A stretch of DNA of 64,000 bases from positions 12,331,601-12,395,600 of the forward strand of contig OY759225.1 in assembly GCA_963662175.1 (NCBI GenBank), in the 5' to 3' direction. This document shows, piece by piece, positions 8,793-19,226 of this stretch. The position numbers and the translations under genes are program-made. This DNA is from Aradus depressus. Taxonomy: Eukaryota; Arthropoda; Insecta; Hemiptera; Aradidae. The first letter of the stretch is position 1; each line of letters starts with the position of its first letter. Under the pieces are notes generated by a model that worked only from the letters and a program-made list of their open reading frames with translations, was not told where the DNA came from and ran no database searches.

Positions 8793-10058
8793 ATGAATAA
8801 CCAAGAGAAGATCACTCAGGAAATTAAAAAAATCAGTGAAGATATTAAAAAAAAGCATCGTGCCCTCCAACACGATGTTATGGAAACGGAGGAGCTGTAC
8901 GAGAAAAAATTTAAACCAATTACAACTGCAATTATTGAAGCATCGTCTAATCCTCTGAAAAGGAAAAGAGATGTAGATACTAATATTATTTCTTATGTGA
9001 AAAAACCGAATGAAAGTGCCAAGAAAAGAACGGCTGGTAAAGAGGAAATAGAAAATATTCTTAATGATGAATACCCTAAACCTAGTAAAGTACTATTGAG
9101 TCGAGGAGTTAAGAGAGAAAATGAATCGTTAAAAAAGCAGCCTACATTTACAAATAAAGCTCAACGGCGTTCTGCAAACAAAAGAAAAATTACTGATGAA
9201 GAAGAGATATTATCCAAGCGTGCCCCATTCATACCTGAAAGTCCTATGGACACAGAATCAGAGAGTGATAATAACATGGAAGCCGAGTCAATAAATGAAG
9301 ATAGTACCAATGATAATAACGAAGATGAAGAAGTTTTTGAATCGTCTTATCCTATGTTAGAGCTAGAATCGGACGAAGGTAAAAATAAAGCTGTTAAATG
9401 GATAAAAGAAAACTTCAAGGGGAAAATATCAAAGAAATATTTCATCGAACTCATTAAGGAGGACAATGTAGATAAAGTGTATGGGGTCCGTATCGATGGT
9501 GATAAATTTATAATTGGAGATTCACAAATCGAATTAGAAGAGGACGATTTCATTATTAACAATGTTAAATATGAAGGATCTCCTGGCTTATATGAACTTC
9601 TGTTTAAATCTCGGCCTAATGAGTACCTATATACAGATAACGACCTTGAGGTCTATGCAGATATTTTAAAAAATACAAACGCCCACAGACAAGGTAATTC
9701 AGCTACGAAAAGAATTAAAACGAACAGGGGTTATAAATATATTAATATTATAGCAAAACTTTTCCCAAACAAAAAGGTAACACCAAGAGAAAAACCTAAG
9801 TCTCGATATCGTCGGTCCATTCATGATTATAGCAGTGATAATGATATGGAAATGTCGTTAGGAAGTGGAATGATGACTGTTACCGATAAAAAGCCGAATT
9901 ATATTTATTATGATGATGTTAATGAATTGTGTGAACGTTTACAAGTATTGGTAGCCTCGCAGAAAGCTGGACATACAGGCCATGGAAATGAAATTCAATC
10001 GATTATTGAAGAATTGGAAGAAGCAGGTATAATAATAGGGAGACAAAAGAAAAACTAA
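8793..10058 (+). CDS. DUF8207-type Polinton protein, probable virion component
   Basis: 421 aa from the ATG at 8793; the frame also has a TTG nine bases earlier, which is rejected. An N-terminal charged coiled coil is followed by a low-complexity Lys/Arg and then Asp/Glu-rich region to about residue 190. A conserved globular domain at about residues 195-325 contains YGVRIDGDKFIIGD, then EGSPGLYELL and a NAHRQGN segment. I associate this domain with the DUF8207 family of insect proteins, which are mostly Polinton-derived. The C-terminal part is again charged and helical. Function is not established. Its position between the pX-like and PLA2 genes in the late cluster suggests a structural or assembly role. 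Confidence 0.7.
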   Translation: MNNQEKITQEIKKISEDIKKKHRALQHDVMETEELYEKKFKPITTAIIEASSNPLKRKRDVDTNIISYVKKPNESAKKRTAGKEEIENILNDEYPKPSKVLLSRGVKRENESLKKQPTFTNKAQRRSANKRKITDEEEILSKRAPFIPESPMDTESESDNNMEAESINEDSTNDNNEDEEVFESSYPMLELESDEGKNKAVKWIKENFKGKISKKYFIELIKEDNVDKVYGVRIDGDKFIIGDSQIELEEDDFIINNVKYEGSPGLYELLFKSRPNEYLYTDNDLEVYADILKNTNAHRQGNSATKRIKTNRGYKYINIIAKLFPNKKVTPREKPKSRYRRSIHDYSSDNDMEMSLGSGMMTVTDKKPNYIYYDDVNELCERLQVLVASQKAGHTGHGNEIQSIIEELEEAGIIIGRQKKN

Positions 10059-10127
10059 TCATTCACTAAGTAGATTTAAACATAGCAAATTATTTTTACT
10101 AATTACAGTTAATAGTCGAGTAAAAAA

Positions 10128-10640
10128 ATGCAAAGAAGAGGAAGTGGTATTTTCGGAGATATTGTGAATCGGGTTATTGACAAATTACCTGTAGAATTAC
10201 ATATTCCTGGAGGATATCAATTTTGTGGGCCGGGAACTAAACTTGAAAAAAGATTGAAGCGGGGGGACACCGGAATTAATAAATTAGATGCTGCTTGTAA
10301 ACAACATGACATAGCTTATTCTAAATTTAAAGAATCAGCAAGAAGAGCTGCTGCAGATAAAACATTGGCTGAAACTGCTTGGGAGCGCGTTAAAGCACCT
10401 GATTCTAGTATAGGCGAAAAATCTGCTGCTTGGGTGGTTACCAACATTATGAAAGCAAAAAGTAAAATTGGATCTGGTTTAAAAACCAAAAGGGGTAAAA
10501 AAAAGGGGGGGAAGCCGAAAAAAATTATAAGGAGTAATTTAAATGGTATTCAATCTGCGGTCGGTTCTCTTATTTGCGGCATTGCAAAAAAGAAAAAACG
10601 CGGTGTTTATGATGTTGTGGTAAAAAAAAACACCGAATAA
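10128..10640 (+). CDS. Phospholipase A2 domain virion protein
   Basis: 170 aa. The calcium-loop motif GGYQFCGPGTKLEKRL (about residues 28-43) and the catalytic helix AACKQHDIAYSKF with the His60-Asp61 pair identify a secreted/viral-type PLA2 domain, as found in parvovirus VP1 and reported in Polintons and adintoviruses. The rest is basic, with a Lys-rich region at about residues 115-140 that could bind DNA. In viruses this activity opens endosomal membranes during entry; that role here is inferred. The catalytic residues are present. The stop codon overlaps the protease ATG by one base (TAATG), showing translational or transcriptional coupling. TACTAAT...TTACAG at 10097-10108 looks like a branch point plus 3' splice site, 20 nt before the ATG. 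Confidence 0.88.
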   Translation: MQRRGSGIFGDIVNRVIDKLPVELHIPGGYQFCGPGTKLEKRLKRGDTGINKLDAACKQHDIAYSKFKESARRAAADKTLAETAWERVKAPDSSIGEKSAAWVVTNIMKAKSKIGSGLKTKRGKKKGGKPKKIIRSNLNGIQSAVGSLICGIAKKKKRGVYDVVVKKNTE

Positions 10641-11008
10641 TGGAGAGTATTCCACAACGAGCTTTAAGTAATTTTGATTTAATGCTATACGCCAAAAAAT
10701 TGGGTATTAAACATTTTAGGGGGGTGTTTATGAGGGACGCGTTACCAAAAACTGCTAAAAAATTAGAGTCTGCTATAATTAATTTAGATGGCACAAATGG
10801 TCCTGGCACACATTGGGTGTGTTATTTTAAACTTGAGAACAAAATACAATATTTTGATAGTTTTGGAAATCTTAGGCCTCCTTTGGAGTTAATAAAGTTT
10901 TTAGGGCCTCATGCTGAAATCTATTACAATCATAAGCGTTATCAAAAACCAAATACGTCAAATTGCGGGCATTTATGTTTGCAATTTCTTTGGTCATTCA
11001 GTCATTAG
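10640..11008 (+). CDS. PRO: Adenain-type cysteine protease (maturation protease)
   Basis: 122 aa, shorter than adenovirus proteases (about 200 aa) and near the usual size for Polintons. The catalytic residues are in the family order: H58 in GTHWVCYF, D73 in QYFDSFG, Q102 and nucleophile C109 in PNTSNCGHLCLQFL, with the Q-to-C spacing of seven seen in the family. It is expected to process capsid and core precursors. It overlaps the PLA2 stop codon by one base and is followed after 24 nt by the minor capsid gene. Confidence 0.93.
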   Translation: MESIPQRALSNFDLMLYAKKLGIKHFRGVFMRDALPKTAKKLESAIINLDGTNGPGTHWVCYFKLENKIQYFDSFGNLRPPLELIKFLGPHAEIYYNHKRYQKPNTSNCGHLCLQFLWSFSH

Positions 11009-11032
11009 CTGAAGTTAAGTGTTAGAGTAACA

Positions 11033-11773
11033 ATGTCCTTTGGATTTTTTCTAGATGGGCGTACCTCTTTCCTCACTAGTTATTTTGATGAACCAATAGA
11101 TTTAAGTGAAGGAGGTTGGTATGTAGGATTTGTCAATTTCTTCGGGTACAATACAATTCCCAATGTGGTGGAAGGGAAAAATAATAAATTATACTTTTAT
11201 GATGAAAATCCTGAAGAAAATGTTGGTAAAATTCGGGCGCATGCAGTTAAACTTCCTACAGGGGCGTATGAAATTAGTGACATCGAATCAAGGCTAAACA
11301 ATGAAATTGAAAGATATTTAACAAGTAGTAATTTAGTAGATGATGTTCAGCTACGTATTCGTGTTGATAAGACAACAGCAAAATGCGAAATTTTATCTAA
11401 TAAATGGATAGATTTTAAGAAATTGAATACTATTGCCCCCCTATTAGGCTTCAAAAATGTCCTATTGAAACCTAATAAATGGCACGTCTCTGAAAACAAT
11501 ATAAATATTACTTCTGTGAACGTTATACGGTTCGTATGTAACATTGCTCGAGGTTCCTATAAAAACGGTATTGAAGATCATATTATTCATCAGTTCACTC
11601 CGAACGTTGGCAGTGGTTACAAAATAATAGAAATACCTAAGAATATTGTTTTTTATCCACTGAATACAACAAAAATTGAAAAAATAGAATTAAGAATTGA
11701 AAATCAAAACGGGAAATTAATCGATTTCCAGAACGAATACTCGCTGATTTATTTACAATTGAAGCGCATTTAG
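11033..11773 (+). CDS. mCP: Minor capsid (penton) protein, single jelly roll
   Basis: 246 aa, within the usual size for Polinton minor capsid proteins. The sequence is beta-rich, starts with MSFGFFLDGRTSFLTSYF and contains the GGWYVGFVNFFGYNTIPN segment and the LPTGAYEISDIESRLN block typical of this family. It should form the pentameric vertices of an icosahedral capsid built by the downstream major capsid protein. It sits in the conserved PRO-mCP-MCP order. The frame is intact. Confidence 0.9.
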   Translation: MSFGFFLDGRTSFLTSYFDEPIDLSEGGWYVGFVNFFGYNTIPNVVEGKNNKLYFYDENPEENVGKIRAHAVKLPTGAYEISDIESRLNNEIERYLTSSNLVDDVQLRIRVDKTTAKCEILSNKWIDFKKLNTIAPLLGFKNVLLKPNKWHVSENNINITSVNVIRFVCNIARGSYKNGIEDHIIHQFTPNVGSGYKIIEIPKNIVFYPLNTTKIEKIELRIENQNGKLIDFQNEYSLIYLQLKRI

Positions 11774-11788
11774 GGCAGAAAAGAAGGG

Positions 11789-11968
11789 ATGGGGCTAGTT
11801 TTTAAAAGCCAAAAAGCATTAGGACAAACGGTCATTAATACTCAAAACTTTGCGGAATCAAGATTACTGCATCCTGATCAAAGGAATCATCAGCAGAAAT
11901 ATTTAACCCCTAAGAATCGGCAGTTTCTACACTCTTTAGGATACATTGTATCCACGGCACAATCATGA
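11789..11968 (+). CDS. 59-aa ORF between minor and major capsid genes
   Basis: ATG at 11789, stop TGA at 11966-11968, overlapping the major capsid ATG as ATGA. The intergenic space before it is only 15 nt. The product is hydrophilic, with a C-terminal LTPKNRQFLHSLGY segment. No assigned function. Tight packing on both sides and the ATGA coupling argue that it is translated. It may be a conserved small Polinton virion or assembly peptide, or a remnant at the mCP-MCP junction. Confidence 0.65.
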   Translation: MGLVFKSQKALGQTVINTQNFAESRLLHPDQRNHQQKYLTPKNRQFLHSLGYIVSTAQS

Positions 11969-13173
11969 GCGTCTTTCCCAATGTATTGCAAGTAAAGGAC
12001 AAAGCAACATTTGAAGAAGTTATCACAGGAGCGGAATATCACACATATCCTGCATTAGCATCAAGTACATTCAAAAATAACGATGAAATAAGAATACCAA
12101 TTCAACAACAGGATAAGTATACGCTACCACATACGAGTTATATATTCATCGAAGGTAGGCTACTGGGAAAAGATAAGAAATATGATGCTACATTAAAACT
12201 AATAACAAATGCAATAGCATTCTTGTTTGAAGAAATACGTTATGAAATAAATGGAGAAACCGTGGACAATGTAAAAAACCCTGGCATTACATCTTTATTA
12301 AAAAATTTAGTTACATACAAGAAGAGTCAAATGATGAAATTACCCATGATGGGCTGGCATGAAGACTTGACAACGATATTTCTCTCTAATGATGGTTCCT
12401 TTTCTTTTATTATACCTCTAAAAATGCTCATGGGTTTTTTTGAGGATTATAATCGTATATTATTGAATATGAAGCAGGAACTTATTTTGTTACGTTCGTC
12501 TACTAATGATAATACTGTAGAAGTACCTCAATTAATACAAGACTATGATCTCGCTATAAATGTATTGAATTGGAAGATGCAACACATTGATGTCACTGAT
12601 ATTGTTCGAATAAATTTGCTGAAAACTGTTAACCGTGATGAATCTATACAAATTCCTTTTCGAAAATGGCAGTTGTATGAATTACATACCTGGAAGGATA
12701 CTGATACTTACCAATGGACACTAAGAACAAGCCAGAGGCTGGAGAAGCCTCGCTATGCAATAATAGGATTTCAGACCGAACGAAAAAATTCAAAGCATAA
12801 AAATATGAGCCAGTTTGATTTTTGTGCTCTCAGAAATGCCAAATTATATTTGAATTCAAAATATTACCCCTATGATAATTTAAATGGGAATAGTACAATA
12901 ATGTATAAAATGTATTCGGATATGCAAGAAATGTTTAACGGAACTGAGAGTGAACCTATTCTGAATTTGGATATTTTTAAAACTAAGGCACCGCTAATTG
13001 TAATTGATTGTAGTAAACAGGATGAAACGTTAAAGACGGGAAGTGTAGACTGCCGCATAGATTTCGAATTAAAATCTAACATTCCAACAAACACAGTAGT
13101 TTACTGCCTGATAATTCATGATGCTATTGTAGAGTATACAGCTTTATCCGGCATGATAAAAAAAATTATATAA
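11965..13173 (+). CDS. MCP: Major capsid protein, double jelly roll
   Basis: 402 aa. It begins MSVFPNVLQVKDKATFEEV and contains the DEIRIPIQQQDKYTLPHTSY strand pair characteristic of Polinton major capsid proteins, then a beta-rich body with a C-terminal jelly roll. This class forms hexon-like trimers as in adenovirus-type and PRD1-type capsids. The length is normal for Polintons. It is the last gene of the rightward late cluster. AATAAA-type signals follow near 13282 and 13332. The frame is uninterrupted. Confidence 0.93.
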   Translation: MSVFPNVLQVKDKATFEEVITGAEYHTYPALASSTFKNNDEIRIPIQQQDKYTLPHTSYIFIEGRLLGKDKKYDATLKLITNAIAFLFEEIRYEINGETVDNVKNPGITSLLKNLVTYKKSQMMKLPMMGWHEDLTTIFLSNDGSFSFIIPLKMLMGFFEDYNRILLNMKQELILLRSSTNDNTVEVPQLIQDYDLAINVLNWKMQHIDVTDIVRINLLKTVNRDESIQIPFRKWQLYELHTWKDTDTYQWTLRTSQRLEKPRYAIIGFQTERKNSKHKNMSQFDFCALRNAKLYLNSKYYPYDNLNGNSTIMYKMYSDMQEMFNGTESEPILNLDIFKTKAPLIVIDCSKQDETLKTGSVDCRIDFELKSNIPTNTVVYCLIIHDAIVEYTALSGMIKKII

Positions 13174-13568
13174 ATGAATTGGCTTTTTAATGCGTTTATA
13201 TTTATGTTTTTAAAAATTTACAAAATATATACATTAATACTTTTTTACTATTTTTTGTAACTCTTGTGTAATCTTATATGAATAAAATATTTTTTGTATT
13301 ATTTCTCTTTTGCTTTCTGTAACTTTTATTACCAATAAAAACCTAAAAAGCAACTTTTGTTTTTATTTCATTTGCACCACCTGTACTGCTTCATACTATT
13401 TAATTATAAAAATAAAGAAAAATAGGTAATAAACAACACACACTCTTCAAATATATATATTTCTCATTAAAAAATAAAAGGAATAAGGAATAGAAAAACA
13501 CAGATTAACAAAATGTTTACATTGTTTATTCAACTTGTGGAAAAAGCGACAGATAGTATATAATAATT
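13174..13568. other. Convergent 3' region between MCP and polymerase genes
   Basis: Non-coding and AT-rich. Plus-strand AATAAA-like signals (about 13282, 13332) and a minus-strand AATAAA (13525-13530) fit 3' processing of the two converging transcripts. Confidence 0.5.
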
Positions 13569-16500
13569 TTATTTTGGAATTTTATAATGCCCATAGGCTA
13601 AGGTGTCAATTCCGTTTTCACATATATAATGCTTATCATCATTAAAATCTAGAGCTATTTTATTTACAGAGAGTGTTTGAAGTATATGTTTTTGGGAACG
13701 TATTACATTCATAACTCTTCTTAATTTTAAATGTTGATTATTCAAACATTTTAGAAAATCATCAAAAGTAATTGATTTTTTAACAACAGATTTCTTAATG
13801 CCTTTAACTTTCATAATAGTTGGAAGCTTATCACTAGATACACATTCATTTATAAATTTAATAAAAGTATACAATTTTGATCTAAGGCCAACATATTTTA
13901 AAATTGGAATACTTGCGCATTCATCTTTAAATTTTCCATATATTTTTTTATTAACTATAGAATAACATGGGTGAGAAGGAGGATAATCTGAAGTGTCAAA
14001 ATGATTCATAAACACAGGATCGCTCACTAAATCTTTATAAAAATCACCGCTTTTTTCGGGATATATAATTTCATAAAATAATGCATCTGTATCCATATAC
14101 ATTATGGTGACATTATTTTTATACATTTTTTTAATAATATTATAGTGGAAATCATACATTAATGTTTTACTTAGCTCAAGTACACTGAACCCGATATAAA
14201 TAGGTTTATTAAAAAATATAGATTCCTGCTGCAGTTCTATAGCACATAAAAATTCATTGTATATTACCCTATCAAGAAATGTGGGTTTATTAATTAGTTT
14301 TTGCACTCGCTTTGGATTACTACTTAATTCATAGTTAATTCGCTTGCGTATATTTTCCATGGTTTTTCCAAACATGGAATTAATAACATTTTTATATAGT
14401 TCTTTTTCAAAATCATTTTCTGCTTCTTTTCGTTTCTGAGTATTAAAGTCTATATATGGCTTTAGAAAAGGTGATTGATTAAATTGTAAAATCCTATGAA
14501 TTTTAGTTAAAATAAGCCCATTTTGCATTGCTTGTTTTAAATTTCGATAATGAACGACATATTTTTTTTTATCTTTTAATGTTAACAATAATTTCTTTAA
14601 TTTAGAATCTTGGGGACATTCATTTATAGGTAAAAAAGGAAAATCATTGTGTTCATCATGTAATTTCTCAGGGTATTTTATATCCACTTCTAAGATATAC
14701 CCAATATCAGAATCATCAGGGAGTTCCAAAATATTAAGATTTAAATTGGTTCTCCATTTAAAATTGGATATTGGCATATACTGTGACAATGCCCATCCAT
14801 ATAAATTATTTGCATCTAAATACATCAAATAAGATGTTGGTTTATTAGAGTCATATAAGTGGCCAAGGTATGGATTATTCGCAACACTATATCTTTTATT
14901 ACAAATTGATATCCCCCCTCTTATACCACGTTCTAAGAATAGATACATTGAATAATCTGTTAAAAGTTCCAATTCAACACCTGTAAATTTTAACATTGCA
15001 TCGAATGTATATCCCGGAATACTAAAATAATGGGCACAATCTAAGCCATAATTATCTATACACAATTGCCTAAAATTCTCGTATATATCGCATAAAAGCA
15101 TGACGTCAATTTTTAAATATAAATCAGAATATTCTCCAAGATTTTGTATATTAAAATGGCTCCAAATGGTTTTAGCATAATCATAATCTTCATCAGATAT
15201 ATGATCATCTGTAAGAGAACTATAAAAACATTCTTTAGGAGGTAATTGTGTTTCCTTTAATTTATCTCAATTATCTGTATACTCATAAGGATAGATACCT
15301 TTACGTGTAATAATAGGAAAATCATTATGCGAAAATACTTTTTGTAAATGATAGAATTGGTCTTTAGTGCAATTTTGTGCTAATTCATTTAAACTTCTAG
15401 GCATAAAACGATAACTATCAATAAACCGTATTTGCATTTCATCGTTAAGTGATTTTGAAATTGTTATATATTTTTCTCTAGTATTAGGAATTACACGAAT
15501 ATTTTCTATATCATATCCTAATTCTCTGACAATGAAATGACTGTCATAATTAGAAAAGCCGTGAATAATTACTGGAATATAAGTCTGTTTTTTTCGTTTA
15601 AGATTGCAAGATGAACATAATGCAGAACGGTATTGGCCTGTTAAATGGTCATGGTCTTTAACCGGCGACCAAATATCACTAAAATTTCTTTGGCACATTT
15701 CGCATTTCAAACTGTTTTCAAACCTATGCGTATCTTCATTGGACATAATTAATTTAACACTTATACTACATAATTGGCCTATATAGTTACACATTTTAAC
15801 AATATATCTTATGAAATGCTTGGATGCGTCAAGCCCTCGATACAAATATGGTTCATTAGGTAATTTAGATCGAATAAGTTCTGGCACGCTTTCATCAATA
15901 ACAAAATATATGCAAAAACTCATTGGTTCATGTAATTGTTTAGATTCTGTAAATGATATTGTTTCAGAAGGTAAACATGTACTATAAGGTTTTAAGATGC
16001 TCTCAAAATCGGCATATATTACTATTGGTAATCTATATTGGTAATGATAATTTTTAAATTTCAATATAGGTAAATATTCTTCATTAATTTCGTTATTAAA
16101 CGAATCAGGCATTATCACCCGAACAGGCTTATGTTCGCAGCATTCTTTTTTATGGCTGTTTAACCGTTGTTTCGAATGGAAAAATATTAAACATCTTTTA
16201 CAAATATGTATTTTCCTAGTATTACATGTAATTTGAGATCTTACTATTTTTGATAAAGATGTGATGTATGCATAATGAAATATTTCATTATTGGTGATAA
16301 GAAGTAAGTCAAAATGATTCTTCATCTCTTTTGTTGTAACTTTTAAAGGATAAATATTCATATTGTCATTATAGGCATAAATATTTATGGATACCTTATT
16401 ATTTTTTTCAAATTTCGATATTTGTTGTATCGGAGCTGGGAAATTAATACCGCTAAAATTGAATTTTGATTCTAGTGCAAAATATCTGTGATTTACCCTT

Positions 16501-17621
16501 TCCCTATGAGGGCCGTTTACATACCGACTTAATATTGCCCATTTGAAGCAATATATATCATTATTTTTAGGATTTATAATAGCTTTTTTGCTAGCTAATT
16601 TTTTTGGAAGTTTTAAATAAGATGAACCTCTTAATGGGGTAAATTTATTAATTCGTATCATTATACCATCGATATGGAATAATGACCACCAACTTTTTTG
16701 CCCTTCATAATTAGCCTCCTCATTTTTCAATTTTTCAAAACATTTTAATAATAAATTATTTATATTTGTTTCTTTATATAATATAGAATTATTTGTTTTA
16801 AATGATCTATTTTGATATTCATTTATTACAGGTTTAAAATATGTTGCCTCAAGTAATAAATTGAACTTAATTGACCCATGTTTTCTCAAAGCATTTTCTA
16901 ATATATGCTTCATTTCATTTTTATAATATAATAATAAAAGTTGAATATCTTTAAAACTTGAATCGGTATTTTTCACATAAAAAGTTTGTAAATTGCATTT
17001 AAATGCATTTTCAATTTCTATAAATTTATTATTTATATTACAAAATTGAAGCCTATCCTTCTTTTTTTTAAAATTAGCATTTTGTACAATAATAGATTCG
17101 TCATTATCACTCTCATCATCAACATCACTATAATCACTGTCATCAGTTAAATCCAATGTATTAATATCAACATTAGGTGAAACAATTAATAAAATATTGT
17201 TAACTTTTTGAAATACATAATCCTGCATACGATTTTTTAAATCAAAAAAATGTAAGGTAGACTTGATATTTTGTAATGTAACATCTATATCTTCTATTTT
17301 TTGAATAGATTTCTTAATAGGATATGTAATATTATACATAATATTATCATTAATATTTTTATATTCACAATTTACTTTTAAAGATATATTAATTTTTTTA
17401 TAAATACCTATTAAATTAGATAAAATATGCAAAAACTTGTAATAATACGTGTTAATAACTAAACTTATACTACTTATATTTATACTATTTTTCAAATAAA
17501 AAATGTTTTCGTTTTTTAACTTAACGAATTCATTATAAATTTTTACATTTTCCATCTCGTCTTCCATTTCAGATAAAACAATATCCTCCATATAATTCCC
17601 TATATTAAAAAAAACCAACAC
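13569..17621 (-). pseudogene. pPolB: Protein-primed family B DNA polymerase, interrupted by one in-frame TGA
   Basis: One continuous frame of 1,350 codons on the minus strand is broken only by a TGA at 15267-15269 (codon 785). In this numbering: 3'-5' exonuclease I near D538/E540 (VIYADFESIL), a zinc-binding insertion with CEMC (640-643), DHDH (656-659) and CSSC (669-672), exonuclease II NYDSHF (about 691), polymerase motif A YLDANNLYGW (D936), motif B KNVINSMFGK (about 1077-1086) and motif C YMDTDA (D1177, D1179). The N-terminal about 500 residues would include the terminal-protein region. The stop separates the exonuclease from the polymerase domain, so the copy is probably defective unless read through. 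The start may be the second Met (17591). It replicates the element from protein-primed ends in intact relatives. Confidence 0.95.
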
Positions 17622-17736
17622 TAGTTTTAATAATGTATAAGTATCAAAAATCTATAAAAGTAAAAATATGATTCTATTATGTTTTATATACGAATATATG
17701 ATTCTATATGGAATAAACAACAAAAATTATAACTTA

Positions 17737-18549
17737 TTAAAAACGCCTAAATCCATACAAGCTTTTGGTTTCTTTTGTAACTCCTGGAATTTTCAGAAGT
17801 TTTGATCCGGCCAGTTTAATCATCCCATTCAAATCTTTATATAAAGTATCTTTTTTCGAGTCTGTTAAAAAATATAATTTTTTATTAACATGCTTCCACC
17901 AGTCGTTTGATGGAATATCACTCAAATCTTTTAAATCACTTATTTCGATTTTAACCAAATGTGTCCCATTTGCTTCTCCGGGTGTACTAATTTTATGGGA
18001 ATTTCCATTCGAATTAATTGTTAAACTTTGCCGGATCGAAACTTCCTCCAATTTCCTTTTCTTACTTTCGAATAAAAAATCTAAAATATCCTCTGAATCG
18101 GATAAATCAGAGTTCTCGTCAATAGTGATTGTTTCTGAACTAGTTCTACTCATACAAGGTATAGAGCTAGTGGCAGAAATTTTAGAAATAACTTTACGCT
18201 TAATAGATTTTTGCTGCTTAACCAATAGCCGACTAATCATTTTAATAATTTCGTCGGCATTTTTAGAATCATATACTTCGATGGACCCGGCGACAAGTTC
18301 CTTGATTACGTCTAAGCAGACCTCTTCAGCACCCAAGTCAAAATATTGCGCCTGTTGGCTGTCTTCAATTGTACATTTATATTTAATTAGTACATTGAAT
18401 AAATTATCAATGATACTTGTTTTCCCACTATCCACTAATATTTTCGGGTCTTTTTTTAATATTAATAAAACAGAATCCCATTCACGGATTGTAGTGAGCC
18501 CCAATTCTAAAATCCGTATTATCAGGGATAAAATTGGTACAGCAGCCAT
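17737..18549 (-). CDS. Hypothetical Polinton protein, 270 aa
   Basis: It starts at the minus-strand ATG at 18547-18549, 116 nt upstream of the polymerase and in the same direction, so likely co-expressed with it. The N-terminal half is helical. A Ser/Asp/Glu-rich acidic linker follows at about residues 140-160 (DENSDLSDSEDILDF), with a KKRKLE nuclear-signal-like sequence just after. The C-terminus is a compact segment ending in LYGFRRF. No family is recognised; pairing with the polymerase suggests a replication or early role. The opposite-strand frame 17765-18556 is its shadow. Confidence 0.7.
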   Translation of the reverse strand: MAAVPILSLIIRILELGLTTIREWDSVLLILKKDPKILVDSGKTSIIDNLFNVLIKYKCTIEDSQQAQYFDLGAEEVCLDVIKELVAGSIEVYDSKNADEIIKMISRLLVKQQKSIKRKVISKISATSSIPCMSRTSSETITIDENSDLSDSEDILDFLFESKKRKLEEVSIRQSLTINSNGNSHKISTPGEANGTHLVKIEISDLKDLSDIPSNDWWKHVNKKLYFLTDSKKDTLYKDLNGMIKLAGSKLLKIPGVTKETKSLYGFRRF

Positions 18550-19226
18550 ACTATGAACAAAAAATTCTTATTGTAATATTGTATATTATTAAAATAAAAT
18601 TTCTAAGTCAATTCAAAGAATACTCACGTTGAAGGAGAATAATTGGCACAGTGAAAGAAAACTTGGGAACACAAAACAAACTGATGATATTAGTTCATTT
18701 TCAACAAGTTTATATACTACTTTCGGATATCTCTTAACCTTGTTATTGTTATTTTTCTTTGGACTATGCACTTTTTAATAGATATCTTCAAATTCCTTCA
18801 ACTGTTTTTCAATGTTTATCTAAATGATTATAAAATAATAGGAAGCATTTTCTAATCTTTTTTACCAAATTAATACTGACAATAACCTTTGAACTCGTTG
18901 CAATCAGCCTCAGCATGTTTCTTAATTTGTTTACGAAATGTGTGTTATTCGGCCTTGTTTACTGATATTTTTCCCTTAACCTATGCACTTTAATATCATC
19001 AAATTCCTCCTTGTTTTCCAACTTTTTATCTTTACAATTATAAGAATGCATTTTCTATTTTATCCATATTTCAACATCCTTCTCAATCATTTGATATGTT
19101 ATCAACAATAATATTTTTAAAATGCGTTATCTAAGCGTATATATACTGTATATAAAAACTTATACTATCCCCTATTGACTTTAATATTTTAGCCCGTATA
19201 ATATTGTCAAGTTTGTTAGTTAAAAT
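18550..19226. other. Divergent intergenic region between the 270-aa gene and dUTPase
   Basis: AT-rich with no supported gene. It serves as upstream sequence for a leftward and a rightward transcript. Partly repeated segments occur (CTTTTTAATA/ATATCTTCAAATTCC-like near 18770 and CACTTTAATATCATCAAATTCC-like near 18988), which suggests an internal duplication of about 215 bp. Confidence 0.5.
19149..19157 (+). promoter_or_regulatory. TATA box upstream of dUTPase
   Basis: TATATAAAA lies about 70 nt before the dUTPase ATG, leaving a plausible short 5' leader. Confidence 0.5.

Noticed and set aside
17765..18556. 263-codon open frame on the plus strand
   Set aside because: It lies exactly opposite the 270-aa minus-strand gene. 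Its composition (Ser/Leu/Ile-rich) is that of an antisense shadow, and the minus-strand product has better domain-like structure and gene context.
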